Assembly (NCBI RefSeq): GCF_041928815.1
Contig: NZ_JBHFEI010000006.1
Coordinates: 62,001 to 126,000, forward strand
DNA length: 64,000 nucleotides
From: JBHFEI01 sp041928815
Lineage (GTDB): Bacteria; Pseudomonadota; Alphaproteobacteria; Rhizobiales; Rhizobiaceae
Direction of reading: 5' to 3'
A model generated the notes under the pieces. It made no database searches, was not told the origin of the DNA, and saw only the letters and a list, made by a program, of their open reading frames with translations. The translations under genes were made by a program, and so were the position numbers. This document shows, one piece after another, positions 52,370 through 61,284 of the stretch. Within the stretch, counting starts at the first letter, position 1; the number at the start of each line of letters is the position of its first letter.

Positions 52370-52445
52370 GAGCGCGTAGCTCAGCCGGTAGAGCAACTGA
52401 CTTTTAATCAGTAGGTCCCGGGTTCGAACCCCGGCGCGCTCACCA
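52370..52445 (+). tRNA. tRNA-Lys(UUU)
   Basis: A 76-nt cloverleaf with encoded CCA. The acceptor stem GAGCGCG pairs with CGCGCTC, the D-arm is AGCTCAGCCGGTAGAGC, the anticodon arm is ACTGA-CTTTTAA-TCAGT (anticodon TTT), and the T-arm is CCGGGTTCGAACCCCGG. The sequence turns abruptly AT-rich right after the CCA, as at the boundary of an integrated element. Confidence 0.97.
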
Positions 52446-52576
52446 AAAAATGAAGTAAAATCAGATATTTATTTAGAATCTTCTACTGATATTGCGACGT
52501 GGTGTCATATTGGGTTCCGTATGGGTACAAAAAGGCCGAGCGATCGCGACGGGCACCCTGAGTCGAACTTTTTTGC

Positions 52577-53048
52577 TTAACGCGCCCCTCCGATCGCGGT
52601 TGAGGATATGCCAGCGTGCCGGTCGACGATCCAGTCGGCGGCACAGCCGAGGGCGTTTGCGGTCCTGTAAAGCGAGATCGCGAGGCGCAAGGCGAGAAGA
52701 CGGCGCAACAGCCAAACGGCCCGCGCGACAACAACGCAGAGGAGGAGAGCGGCTACGGCGGCACGTCGGGGATCATGAATGTCGGGATCTCCCTCCGTTT
52801 CGCTTCGCCCATAGCGAACTCGACAATCCTCGCCGCCGCAACTCAGTTCGATGAACGATCCGAACATGCTTTGGCCATGCGCCGGGATGCTGCGGAACGC
52901 GGCCAGGCGCGCCCGGGAGAGGGCGCGCGCATTTTGCCTCCTGCATCTCAACGTCGATAGCCGAGGTGGTTGCACCGATGCCGGCAGCGGAATGGCTGGT
53001 GGTCGCGAGAACGAGCCTGCCCTTGAGAAGGGTGCGGCGTTTCATCAT
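52577..53048 (-). pseudogene. Probable frameshifted small exported/membrane protein gene
   Basis: From 53048 one minus frame reads MMKRRTLLKG..., a start typical of exported proteins with a twin-Arg. Past about 52900 a different frame (ending at 52577) gives a more protein-like segment with one hydrophobic stretch (AAVAALLLCVVVARAVWLL). The two halves overlap, which suggests one decayed gene, though two separate ORFs are possible. I recognise no family. Confidence 0.3.
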
Positions 53049-53253
53049 TGTGCCGCCAGCTTGTCTCGCTCGATAACGGCCGCACCAGCAACAGAATTCG
53101 GGCCGCGGTTGCCTCCATCACCTCCGTCACCGATTTGAAGGAAGCCATGGTACCGATAAAGCTCTCCATCAAGTCACGGCCGGCATCGTCGTCCAGCCCG
53201 TCCAGTAGCTCCATGACTTCCGGCTTCGTTTTTTGGACAATCAGCCAGGCCAT
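52948..53253 (-). CDS. Small hypothetical protein near tRNA-Lys
   Basis: A 101-codon minus-strand ORF. The first 60 residues (WLIVQKTKPEVMELLDGLDD, AGRDLMESFIGTMASF, VTEVMEATAARI) look like a helical, protein-like sequence. The tail overlaps the next ORF and is compositionally odd, so the 3' end may be frameshifted. Such small ORFs are common in island or prophage debris. The function is unknown. Confidence 0.35.
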   Translation of the reverse strand: MAWLIVQKTKPEVMELLDGLDDDAGRDLMESFIGTMASFKSVTEVMEATAARILLLVRPLSSETSWRHNDETPHPSQGQARSRDHQPFRCRHRCNHLGYRR

Positions 53254-53576
53254 GCGGATTGTGAACGAATATATATTTGCAAGCCCCGGTCATTCGGACT
53301 TCGACGTCGGCGTCCGGGCGCGCCACGCCGATGGCGCTGTTCCTAAAGTGACGGCATCTTGACGCCGCTGCCCCGTTCAGGCGGTAGAGGTGTTGATTTC
53401 GAGTGGGGACTACCCGGCATCTCCGGCGAGATGTGAGCTGTGTTTAGAGATGTCCCGGGTCTGCGGCGCTGGTCAAGGCCATGCTTTTCTCCTTTCTGCG
53501 CCGTGATTCCTCGACATTTCTTCCTTCTGCAGGAAACTCCGGGTGGCCGTTTTCAGTCGCATCGGCAAGCGGTGCA

Positions 53577-54392
53577 TCATGTCCCGGTCGCTTCAATGCG
53601 CATCATGTCATAGCCGGGCTCCACATGGTCGGGTGTCTCCGCCATGACGCGGTCGTAGTCGAGGGGGACGTGCATGTGGGTCAGGATTGCCCGTTTCGGG
53701 CCGATGCGGTCGATCCAGGAAAGCGACTGCTCGAGCGACAGGTGGCTCGGGTGGAAGGCGTATTGCAGCGTGTCGATCACCAGCGTGTCGAGGCCTGCAA
53801 GGCGGGCGAGCGTCGGCGCGGGAAAGTCGCTGACGTCGCTGCAATAGGCGAAGCTGCCGACGCGGAAACCGAGCGAGGTGATGCTGCCATGGATCTGCAG
53901 CAGCGGCTCGATGTCGATCGCGCCGCCGGCGCCTTTAATGGTGAGCGGTACTTCTAGATCGTCGATCAGCCGGGCGCTGACGATCGGCGGATACTGGCTG
54001 CCGGGCGGCGTGTGCAGGCAGTAGCCGAAACCCTCGCGGATCCGCTCCATCGTTTCCGGCGTCGCATGGATCGGCACCTGACGCTTGTTGTGCAGGACGA
54101 AGCCGCGAATGTCGTCGATCCCGTGCAGGTGATCGGCATGGGCGTGGGTGTAGAGCACCGCATCGATATGGCGGACGCCGGCCGACACCATCTGTTCGCG
54201 GAAATCGGGGCCGGTGTCGACCACCACCGTCGTGCGTCCGCCGTCCTCGCCGATCCGCTCGATCAAGAGCGAGGCGCGGCGGCGCCGGTTCTTCGGATTG
54301 TCGGGATTGCAGGCGCCCCAGTCGCCGGTGATGCGCGGCACGCCCGGGGACGAACCGCAGCCGAGGAGGGTGAAGACCGTCAGGACGGGCAC
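53577..54392 (-). CDS. MBL-fold metallo-hydrolase (PhnP-like)
   Basis: A 271-residue metallo-beta-lactamase-fold phosphodiesterase-type enzyme. It starts TVFTLLGCGSSPGVPRITGDWG, has VVVDTGPDFREQM, the metal site THAHADHLHGIDD near residue 80, a later CSDVSD with a metal Asp, and ILTHMHVPLDYD near the end. The closest families are PhnP/RNase Z-like cyclic phosphodiesterases. GTG 54392 begins 1 bp after the tatD stop, so it is coupled to tatD. The substrate is unknown. Confidence 0.88.
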   Translation of the reverse strand: MPVLTVFTLLGCGSSPGVPRITGDWGACNPDNPKNRRRRASLLIERIGEDGGRTTVVVDTGPDFREQMVSAGVRHIDAVLYTHAHADHLHGIDDIRGFVLHNKRQVPIHATPETMERIREGFGYCLHTPPGSQYPPIVSARLIDDLEVPLTIKGAGGAIDIEPLLQIHGSITSLGFRVGSFAYCSDVSDFPAPTLARLAGLDTLVIDTLQYAFHPSHLSLEQSLSWIDRIGPKRAILTHMHVPLDYDRVMAETPDHVEPGYDMMRIEATGT

Positions 54393-54393
54393 G

Positions 54394-55173
54394 TCAGACC
54401 CTCGGCATCTTCGCGTAGATGCGCAGCGCGTTCTCCGTGGTGATCGCCGAAACTTCGTCGAGGGGCAGGCCCAGCGTTTCGGCGAGAACGCCGGCCGTGT
54501 GCGCCACATAGGCCGGCTCGTTGCGCTTGCCGCGATAGGGTTTCGGCGCGAGATAAGGCGCATCCGTCTCGACGAGCAGGCGGTCGCGCGGCAGCCCGCG
54601 CGCGATCGCCCGAAGCGCCTCGGATTTCGGAAAGGTAAGGATGCCCGAGAACGAGATGTAGCCGCCGAGCTCGATCCCCGTCCGCGCCAGTTCCTCTCCC
54701 GCCGTGAAGCAATGCAGCAGGAACGGGAAGGTACCCTTGCCCGTCTCTTCCTTCAGGATGTCGGCCATGTCGGCATCCGCATCGCGGCTGTGGATGACGA
54801 GCGGCAGGCCGGTGCGGCGCGCCGCCTCGATGTGGACGCGCAGGCCCTGCGCCTGGGCTTCGCGCGGCGCGTTGTCGTAGAAATAGTCGAGGCCCGCCTC
54901 GCCGATCGCCACCACTTTCGGATGGGCAGACAGCGACTCGAGCTCGTCGGCCGTCACGTCCCCTTCCTCGTCGGCATTGTGCGGATGGGTACCGACCGAA
55001 CAGTAGACGTCGTCATAGGCCTCGGCGATCGCGCGGATCGCGTCGAAGCGGCGCACGCGCGTCGAGATCGTCACGAGGCGGATGACGCCGGCGCCGCGCG
55101 CCCGCGCGACGATCTCGTCCCTCTCGGCGGCGAAATCCGGAAAGTCGAGGTGGCAATGCGTGTCGATCAGCAC
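54394..55173 (-). CDS. tatD: TatD-family deoxyribonuclease
   Basis: A 259-residue TIM-barrel metal-dependent hydrolase with 3'-5' DNase activity in characterised homologues. It has the metal motif DTHCHLDF at the N terminus, GEAGLDYFYD near 92, LVIHSRDAD near 125, HCFTAG near 155 and VETDAPYLAP near 205. It starts 1 bp after the metG stop and ends 1 bp before the MBL gene, an order conserved in alphaproteobacteria. Confidence 0.95.
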   Translation of the reverse strand: MLIDTHCHLDFPDFAAERDEIVARARGAGVIRLVTISTRVRRFDAIRAIAEAYDDVYCSVGTHPHNADEEGDVTADELESLSAHPKVVAIGEAGLDYFYDNAPREAQAQGLRVHIEAARRTGLPLVIHSRDADADMADILKEETGKGTFPFLLHCFTAGEELARTGIELGGYISFSGILTFPKSEALRAIARGLPRDRLLVETDAPYLAPKPYRGKRNEPAYVAHTAGVLAETLGLPLDEVSAITTENALRIYAKMPRV

Positions 55174-55174
55174 G

Positions 55175-56725
55175 TCACGCCTCCGGGGCGATATAGCGCG
55201 GGAAGACCGGCGTCGGTGCCGAAAGCGCCGTTCCCGCGACGAGACGGCCCGCTTCGCCGAGCGCGGCGAAACTGCGCCGGTCCGCCGGAACGGCGACGAG
55301 GTCGAGCAGCTTGCCTGCCGATTCCGGCATGAAGGGCTGGAGAAGGATGGCGATCTGGCGCACGGTCTCGGCGGTCACGTAGAGGACGGTCGCCATGCGC
55401 GCCGGATCCGTCTTCTTGAGCGCCCAGGGCGCCTCGCCGGCGAAATAGCGATCCGCCTCCGAGACCACGGCGATGATGGCGGCCAGCGCGCGGTGGATCT
55501 GGAAGCGGCCCATCTCGTCACGCGTCAGCGCATGGAGGGCATCGACGGAGGCGAGCATCGCCGTGTCAGCCGCCGTCAGGCTGCCGCAGTCCGGGATGCG
55601 GCCGTCGCAGTTCTTGACGATCATCGAAAGCGAGCGGCTGGCGAGATTGCCGATGCCGTTGGCGAGGTCGGAATTGATGCGGGTGGCGATCCCCTCCTCG
55701 CTGTAGCTGCCGTCCTGGCCGAACGAGACCTCGCGCAGGAAGAAGTAGCGGATCGGATCGAGACCGAAATGGGAAACGAGGTTGACGGGATCGACGACGT
55801 TGCCGAGCGACTTCGACATCTTCTCGCCCTTGTTGAGCAGGAAGCCGTGGGCGAAGACGCGCTCGGGCAGCGGCACGCCGGCCGACATCAGGAAGGCGGG
55901 CCAGTAGACGGCGTGGAAACGGATGATGTCCTTGCCGATGATATGGACATTGGCCGGCCAGTATTTCGCCCGCGGCCCCTCGGGATCGGTGAGGTATCCG
56001 GTCGCGGTGATGTAGTTGGTCAGCGCGTCGACCCAGACATACATCACATGGGCGGGATCGTCCGGCACCGGAATGCCCCAGTCGAAGGTGGTGCGCGAGA
56101 CGGACAGGTCCCTGAGGCCGGAGCGGACGAAGGACAGGATCTCGTTGCGCCGCTCGGCCGGACCGATGAAATCCGGATTGTCCTCGTAGTGCTTCAGCAG
56201 CCGGTCGCCATAGGCGGAGAGACGGAAGAAGTAGCTTTCCTCCGCGACCCATTCGACGGGCGTGCCCTGCGGTCCGTAGCGCACGCCGTCGGCGCGCACC
56301 TCCGTCTCCTCCTCCTGATAGTAGGCCTCGTCGCGCACCGAATACCAGCCGGCATAGCTGTCCTTGTAGAGATCGCCGGAGGCGACCATGCGCCGCCAGA
56401 TCTCGGCCGAGGCCTCGTAGTGGCGCGGCTCGGTCGTGCGGATGAAATCGTCGTTGGAGGCGTTCAGGAGCCGGGCCATCTCGCGGAATTCGGCCGAGTT
56501 GCGGTCGGCGAGCTCCTGCGGCGTGATGCCTTCCCGCCGCGCGGTCTGCTGCATCTTCTGGCCATGCTCGTCCGTGCCGGTCAGGAAGAAGACATCGCGG
56601 CCGTCGAGGCGCTGGTAGCGCGCGATCGCGTCGGTGGCGATCAGCTCGTAGGCATGGCCGATATGGGGCTTGCCGTTCGGATAGGAGATCGCGGTCGTGA
56701 TGTAGAAAGGCGACGTGTCAGGCAT
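55175..56725 (-). CDS. metG: Methionyl-tRNA synthetase
   Basis: MetG charges tRNA-Met. The 516-residue class Ia enzyme has the HIGH motif in PIGH/HIGHAYELIATD near residue 21 and KMSKS in GEKMSKSLGN near 305. The usual CxxC zinc knuckle is replaced by a compact connective peptide, as in the short MetG form without the C-terminal dimerisation domain. It lies between holB and tatD in a long minus-strand run. Confidence 0.96.
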   Translation of the reverse strand: MPDTSPFYITTAISYPNGKPHIGHAYELIATDAIARYQRLDGRDVFFLTGTDEHGQKMQQTARREGITPQELADRNSAEFREMARLLNASNDDFIRTTEPRHYEASAEIWRRMVASGDLYKDSYAGWYSVRDEAYYQEEETEVRADGVRYGPQGTPVEWVAEESYFFRLSAYGDRLLKHYEDNPDFIGPAERRNEILSFVRSGLRDLSVSRTTFDWGIPVPDDPAHVMYVWVDALTNYITATGYLTDPEGPRAKYWPANVHIIGKDIIRFHAVYWPAFLMSAGVPLPERVFAHGFLLNKGEKMSKSLGNVVDPVNLVSHFGLDPIRYFFLREVSFGQDGSYSEEGIATRINSDLANGIGNLASRSLSMIVKNCDGRIPDCGSLTAADTAMLASVDALHALTRDEMGRFQIHRALAAIIAVVSEADRYFAGEAPWALKKTDPARMATVLYVTAETVRQIAILLQPFMPESAGKLLDLVAVPADRRSFAALGEAGRLVAGTALSAPTPVFPRYIAPEA

Positions 56726-56838
56726 GGCAGGATCGATCCGTCGGGGTCTGTTCGTGTGCGTCCCGTGCTCTTATCGCATTGCAGAAAAGGAGGAAACCGG
56801 CCACTGCCAGAAAAGCGGCCGATGCCCGCCTTCCCGTC

Positions 56839-57864
56839 TCAGGAGGCGAGATCCTGGAGGATGGACATCACCGTCTGCTTGCGGTCGAGATTGTAGGCCT
56901 CGGCGATGGAGAGCCGTTCGGTGATGGCGGAGGAGAGACTGGCGAGGCGGCCGGCGCGGTCGAGGTCGCCCGAAAGGGCGGCCTGCCTCGCGGCGGCGGT
57001 CAGATGGGTGTCGGCGAGGTCGGTGAAGAAGCCGTGGACGATGTCGTTGTCCTTGGCCGACACCACGTCGGCCAGCGCCAGCATTGCCTTGCGCTGGGCC
57101 GGTCCCTCGCCCGCCAGCGCCTTTTCGAACGCCTCGGCGATCTCCAGGCCGCCATGGTTGACGAGCGTCAGCAGCCTTGCGACGCTGCCGCCGGCAGCCG
57201 AAAGCGCCCGCCGGACCGGCGCGCGGGCCGTGTCGATGCCGAGATGGGCGGCGGCGGCTTCGAGCGCAGGCGGGGCCAACGGCTCGAGCCGGAGCGGCAG
57301 GCAGCGCGAGCGGATCGTCGGCAGCAGCTTGCCGGGCGCATGGGTGATGACGAGGAACATCGCCCGCTTCGGCGGCTCCTCCAGGATCTTCAGGATCGCG
57401 TTGGCGGCGCTGCGGTTGAGATCGTCGGCGGGGTCGATGACGACGATCCGCCAGTTGCCGGTGCCGGAGGTCTGCGAGAAGAATTTTCCGGCCCTGCGCA
57501 CCTCGTCGACCGAGATCGCGCTTTTCGCCTTGCCGGTCTTCGGGTCCACCAAGCGGGTCAGGTGCAGAAGATGATGCGAGGCGCCGGCGACGATCTGGCG
57601 CGTCACCGCCGCGTCCGGATCGGGGTCGGTGATGGTCTCCGGGGCGCGGCCCGGGTCGGGATGGTTGAGGACATGGTTGGCGAAGCGGAAGGCGAGCGTC
57701 GCCTTGCCGATGCCCTTCGGCCCTTCCAGGAGCAGCGCGTGGTGCCCCTTGCCCGACCGATAGCTCTGCGCGAGGAAGCGCTCGGCCGCCCCATGGCCGA
57801 ACAGGCGGGTGTTTTCCGCCGGCGCGATCGCGCCGTCGATCAGATCCTGCGCCTCGCCGCTCAT
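56839..57864 (-). CDS. holB: DNA polymerase III delta-prime subunit
   Basis: This 341-residue subunit of the clamp loader has an AAA+ domain (about 10-200) with Walker A GPKGIGKAT near 46, the degenerate Walker B region RIVVIDPADDLN and the sensor RSRCLPLRLEPL near 190. The zinc-binding Cys quartet of E. coli HolB is not present. Its start overlaps the tmk stop by 4 bp, the classic tmk-holB pair. Confidence 0.93.
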   Translation of the reverse strand: MSGEAQDLIDGAIAPAENTRLFGHGAAERFLAQSYRSGKGHHALLLEGPKGIGKATLAFRFANHVLNHPDPGRAPETITDPDPDAAVTRQIVAGASHHLLHLTRLVDPKTGKAKSAISVDEVRRAGKFFSQTSGTGNWRIVVIDPADDLNRSAANAILKILEEPPKRAMFLVITHAPGKLLPTIRSRCLPLRLEPLAPPALEAAAAHLGIDTARAPVRRALSAAGGSVARLLTLVNHGGLEIAEAFEKALAGEGPAQRKAMLALADVVSAKDNDIVHGFFTDLADTHLTAAARQAALSGDLDRAGRLASLSSAITERLSIAEAYNLDRKQTVMSILQDLAS

Positions 57865-58556
57865 TGCGCCGCCTTCGTCGCCGCTTCGCGCATCAAGACC
57901 CGTTCGAGCAGCGGCCGGACGACCGCCATCACGCTGTCCGCCACGACGGCGGGAGGAGCTGTCGCGTCGATGACGGCGCAGCGGTCCGGCTCGCGGGCGG
58001 CGATGTCGAGGAAGGCTTCGCGCCGCTTCTCATGCGTGTCGAGTTCCTCCTTCTCGAAACGGTCGAGCCCCCCCTCGCCGCCCGTCACGGCCGTGCCCAG
58101 CCGGCTTCGGACCCGCTCGAGGCCCTCGGCCGCCGGAAGGTCGAAGATCAGTGTGCAGTCCGGCCGGACGTCGTCGACCGCGACGCGCTCGAGCGCATCG
58201 ATGAAGTCGGGATCGAGATTGCCGGTCACGCCCTGGTAGACGCGCGAGGAATCCATGAACCGGTCGCAAAGAACGATCTTGCCGTTCTCCAGCGCCGGGC
58301 GGATGACCTCCTCGATATGGTCGTTGCGCGCGGCAGCGAAGAGAACGGCCTCCATGCGGACGCCGCAGGCCTGTGCCGCGCCGGAGAGCAGCACATGGCG
58401 CACCGCCTCGGCTCCTGCCGATCCGCCGGGTTCGCGCGTCGTCAGGACGTCGTGGCCGAGCGCGCGCAGGCTCTCGCCGAGCAGCCGGATCTGCGTCGAC
58501 TTGCCGGCGCCCTCCCCGCCCTCGAAGGTTACGAACAATCCGTTATCGACCGGCAC
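57861..58556 (-). CDS. tmk: Thymidylate kinase
   Basis: Tmk phosphorylates dTMP to dTDP. The 231-residue protein has the P-loop FEGGEGAGKST at residues 11-21, TTREPGGS near 47 with the DRH/DRF-type motif LCDRFMDSSRVYQG near 101, and a lid segment. GTG 58556 is preferred, with GGGAG 6 bp upstream and the family's usual N terminus; an in-frame ATG at 58607, at the dac stop, would add 17 residues. It overlaps holB by 4 bp. Confidence 0.93.
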   Translation of the reverse strand: MPVDNGLFVTFEGGEGAGKSTQIRLLGESLRALGHDVLTTREPGGSAGAEAVRHVLLSGAAQACGVRMEAVLFAAARNDHIEEVIRPALENGKIVLCDRFMDSSRVYQGVTGNLDPDFIDALERVAVDDVRPDCTLIFDLPAAEGLERVRSRLGTAVTGGEGGLDRFEKEELDTHEKRREAFLDIAAREPDRCAVIDATAPPAVVADSVMAVVRPLLERVLMREAATKAAQ

Positions 58557-58606
58557 ATCGGCTCCCGTGGCTGGCGGAGGATGCCTTCCGCCGCAAACGT
58601 CATCCA

Positions 58607-59776
58607 TCACCACCGCCAGAAGGCGGCAAGCTCGACCAGCGCGTCGACCGCGCGGCGGGTCAGCGACCCGGCCTCCACGGCTGCCGCCGCCTGCAACGGC
58701 GTCTCCTTCAGAAGCCGCTCGCCGCTGTAGATCCGCAGGGCTCCGACCTTTTGGCCCGCGGCGACCGGGACGGTCAATGGCCCGCGATAGACGATCTCGG
58801 CGCGAAGGCCGCCGGATGCGCCGCTCTCGACCAGGACATCGACCGGCTCCGGCGACACCAGCGCCACGCTGCCGGAGGCTCCGCCATAGACGCTCGCCTC
58901 GCCGATCACCTCATTGGCGGCAAAAACCGTCTTTTTCGTGAAGCCGGTGAAGGCCCAGTCGAGCAGTTTGCGCGTGTCGCCGAGGCGGGCCTTCTCGTCC
59001 GGAAATCCGGCGAGGGCGGCAAAGACCCGCCGCCCGCCGCGCTCCGCCGAAACGACGGTGGAATAGCCGAAGCCCTCCGCATAGCCTGCCGCAAGCCCGT
59101 CGACGCCGGTCGTCCCCGCAAGCAGCGGATTGCGGTTGCGCTGGCGGATGCGGTTCCACTCGAAATCCGGCTCGGCATAGTGCGCGTAACCCGCGGGAAA
59201 GTTCAGCCGGATGTGTTGTGCCAGCGTGACGAGGTCGCGCATGGTGACCGCATTGCCGTCGGCCGGCAGCCCGGTTGCGTTGACGAAACGGGCGCCTTCC
59301 AGCCCGAGCGCGCGCGCCTCCTCGGTCATGCGCGCGGCAAAGCGCGTCTCGTCGCCTTCCATACCCTCGGCAAGGATGATGCAGGCATCGTTGGCGAACT
59401 GGACCGTCACGGCGCGGACGAGATCGGCCACCGCGACATCGGAGTTGAGCTTGGCGAACATGGCGGCGGTCCCCGAGGGCGCCCCGCCCGTGCGCCAGGC
59501 ATGCTCGCTGACCCGGAAGGCCGTTTCCGGCGTGATCTCACCCTTGTCGATCGCGGCAAAGACCACGGCCATCGTCATCAGCTTGGCGAGCGAGGCGGGC
59601 GGCACGACTTCGGTTTCGGCGCGGGAAAAAAGCACCGTGCCGCTCTCGTCGTCGATGACATAGGCCTGTTTCGCCCTGATCTCCGTCAGCGGAGCGACCG
59701 TGGCGGTCTGGGCGGCGGCGCCACTGGCGAGCCCCAGGCCGAGGACGGCGATCGAGAGCAATGTTGCGGCCCGCAT
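58607..59776 (-). CDS. D-alanyl-D-alanine carboxypeptidase homologue with degenerate active site
   Basis: A 389-residue exported protein (signal MRAATLLSIAVLGLGLASGAA, cleavage near AAQ) with the full DacA/DacF fold and C-terminal beta domain. The Ser-x-x-Lys motif is intact (S62-LA-K65). The second motif, normally SxN, reads FAN (F127-A-N129). The third, normally KTG, reads AAG (residues 229-231). In this family those residues complete catalysis and bind substrate carboxylate, so D,D-carboxypeptidase activity is doubtful. It ends beside tmk and lies downstream of rlpA. Confidence 0.9.
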   Translation of the reverse strand: MRAATLLSIAVLGLGLASGAAAQTATVAPLTEIRAKQAYVIDDESGTVLFSRAETEVVPPASLAKLMTMAVVFAAIDKGEITPETAFRVSEHAWRTGGAPSGTAAMFAKLNSDVAVADLVRAVTVQFANDACIILAEGMEGDETRFAARMTEEARALGLEGARFVNATGLPADGNAVTMRDLVTLAQHIRLNFPAGYAHYAEPDFEWNRIRQRNRNPLLAGTTGVDGLAAGYAEGFGYSTVVSAERGGRRVFAALAGFPDEKARLGDTRKLLDWAFTGFTKKTVFAANEVIGEASVYGGASGSVALVSPEPVDVLVESGASGGLRAEIVYRGPLTVPVAAGQKVGALRIYSGERLLKETPLQAAAAVEAGSLTRRAVDALVELAAFWRW

Positions 59777-59859
59777 GGGACGTCGTTCCCCCGTCTTCGC
59801 ATCCCGCCTCCGGCGCAAAGGCACGGCCGCGCGGGAAACGCAACTTTCGTCACGCGCGA

Positions 59860-60918
59860 TCAGCGCGCGCCGTCGCGCTTGGAAAGCTGCCTCAGGCCGA
59901 ATGCCGCAACGCCCGCCGAGGTCAGAGGATCGGCGGAAACGAGCACGGCATCAAAGGCGTCGCCGCCCGTCGCGACGCGGGCATCGAGTTCGACATAGGC
60001 GGACGCATAGGCGGCACCGCCCGGCACCGGCACGAATTGCGGACGCGGCGCCGGGACAGGACCGATCTCGGGCAGGCTGATCGTCATCACGGCGCCCGCC
60101 GCCATCGCTTCGGTCGCCCGGACGGCCGGGGTCGGCACCTCGTCGACCAGCGCCGTGACCGGCACGCCGCTCTCCAGCATCGATTTCGGCGGGATCGTCA
60201 GCACGTCCTCGCGCGGCGCCATGCGCGCGACCTGCTTTCGCAAGGGCTCGTTCGAGGCCACCATCACGCCGGTCGCGATCTGGCCTTCCGGAATGACCGA
60301 GGGCGTGCGGTCGCCCTTCTTGACATAGGACGCCATCAGGTAGGGCATGTCATGCCCGTCGAGCGGCGCGCGGCCGACATACTGGACCCGGACCTTCGCC
60401 GTCCCTTTACGCTTCATGTCGAGGAGATCGGCGGTTTTCGACGACACGTCGATCACGCGGCCATATTCGTAAGGGCCGCGATCGTTGACGCGTACGACGA
60501 CGGAGGCGCCGTTTTCGAGATTGGTGACGCGGGCATAGCTCGGCAGCGGAAAGGTCGGGTGGGCGGCCGAGAGATGATACTTGTCGTAGACCTCGCCATT
60601 GGCGGTGAGCCTGCCGTGGAAGGCCGAGCCATACCAGGAGGACATGCCGACCCTGTCATAGCCGGGCTCCTCCTTCGGCGTATAGGTCTTTCCCTTGACG
60701 ACATAGGGCTTGCCGACCTGGAAGCGCCCGCCGCCCTTCGGAATGTTCTTGCCGTCGGCCACCCGGGGGCTTGCCTTCACGCCATAGATCGATTCCGCGA
60801 AATATTCCTTCGACCGCTTCTTCGGCGGTGCTTCCACGGCCTGCTTGGCGGATCCGCAGGCCGCCAGCGTCATGCACATTGCCGGGATGGCCACCAGGCG
60901 CAGACCGTTCGCCACCAT
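59860..60918 (-). CDS. rlpA: RlpA-family septal-ring lipoprotein (lytic transglycosylase fold)
   Basis: A 352-residue lipoprotein with a lipobox LAAC (Cys about 21). The double-psi beta-barrel at about 90-185 holds SSWYGSAFHGRLTANGEVYD, PSYARVTNLENGASVVVRVNDRGPY and RVIDVSSKTADLL, the RlpA catalytic core. RlpA proteins cleave denuded glycan at the septum. No C-terminal SPOR domain is evident; the tail is low-complexity. It lies upstream of the carboxypeptidase homologue. Confidence 0.92.
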   Translation of the reverse strand: MVANGLRLVAIPAMCMTLAACGSAKQAVEAPPKKRSKEYFAESIYGVKASPRVADGKNIPKGGGRFQVGKPYVVKGKTYTPKEEPGYDRVGMSSWYGSAFHGRLTANGEVYDKYHLSAAHPTFPLPSYARVTNLENGASVVVRVNDRGPYEYGRVIDVSSKTADLLDMKRKGTAKVRVQYVGRAPLDGHDMPYLMASYVKKGDRTPSVIPEGQIATGVMVASNEPLRKQVARMAPREDVLTIPPKSMLESGVPVTALVDEVPTPAVRATEAMAAGAVMTISLPEIGPVPAPRPQFVPVPGGAAYASAYVELDARVATGGDAFDAVLVSADPLTSAGVAAFGLRQLSKRDGAR

Positions 60919-61284
60919 TACCCTGCCCCTACTCGATACCATTTGCCCCACGCGCCACTCGATACTCTCGCCGCCCGGCAACGAGACCCGCGATGCCGGC
61001 AAACTGCCGGACGTCCGCATGGCCTGCGCCACGAACCGTAACATTTGACTAAAAATGACAGCTTCATGGCCGAAATGCGAACGGCGCCGCGCCGGCACGA
61101 CCGCAATCTTATCGTATGGTTACTAAAGGGTTAACGGGGGGCTCCGCCCATAACCGCAAACCGGGAGCCGCTACATCCACCCGCCTCGACGGGGAGGCCT
61201 TAACCATCCGTCCCCTCCGCGATCCTTTCCGGCGTCCCGTCGACGGAAGACCGGGTCGTCCTTCGTCTCTTCGCGTCGACCCGC
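60919..61284. other. Intergenic region between rlpA and hflX
   Basis: A 366-bp stretch that should carry the rlpA promoter and the hflX 3' end. It includes a TTAACGGGGGG-type GC shift near 61130, but I see no gene, repeat or clear terminator. Confidence 0.5.

Larger units (their letters stand above)
52446..53576. other. Accessory-like patch downstream of tRNA-Lys
   Basis: The first 150 bp are markedly AT-rich, with no gene. They are followed by overlapping small minus-strand ORFs up to 53253, then about 320 bp with nothing recognisable before the MBL-hydrolase gene. No direct repeat of the tRNA-Lys 3' end was found in the window, so the other boundary of any element has been lost or lies elsewhere. 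Confidence 0.5.
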
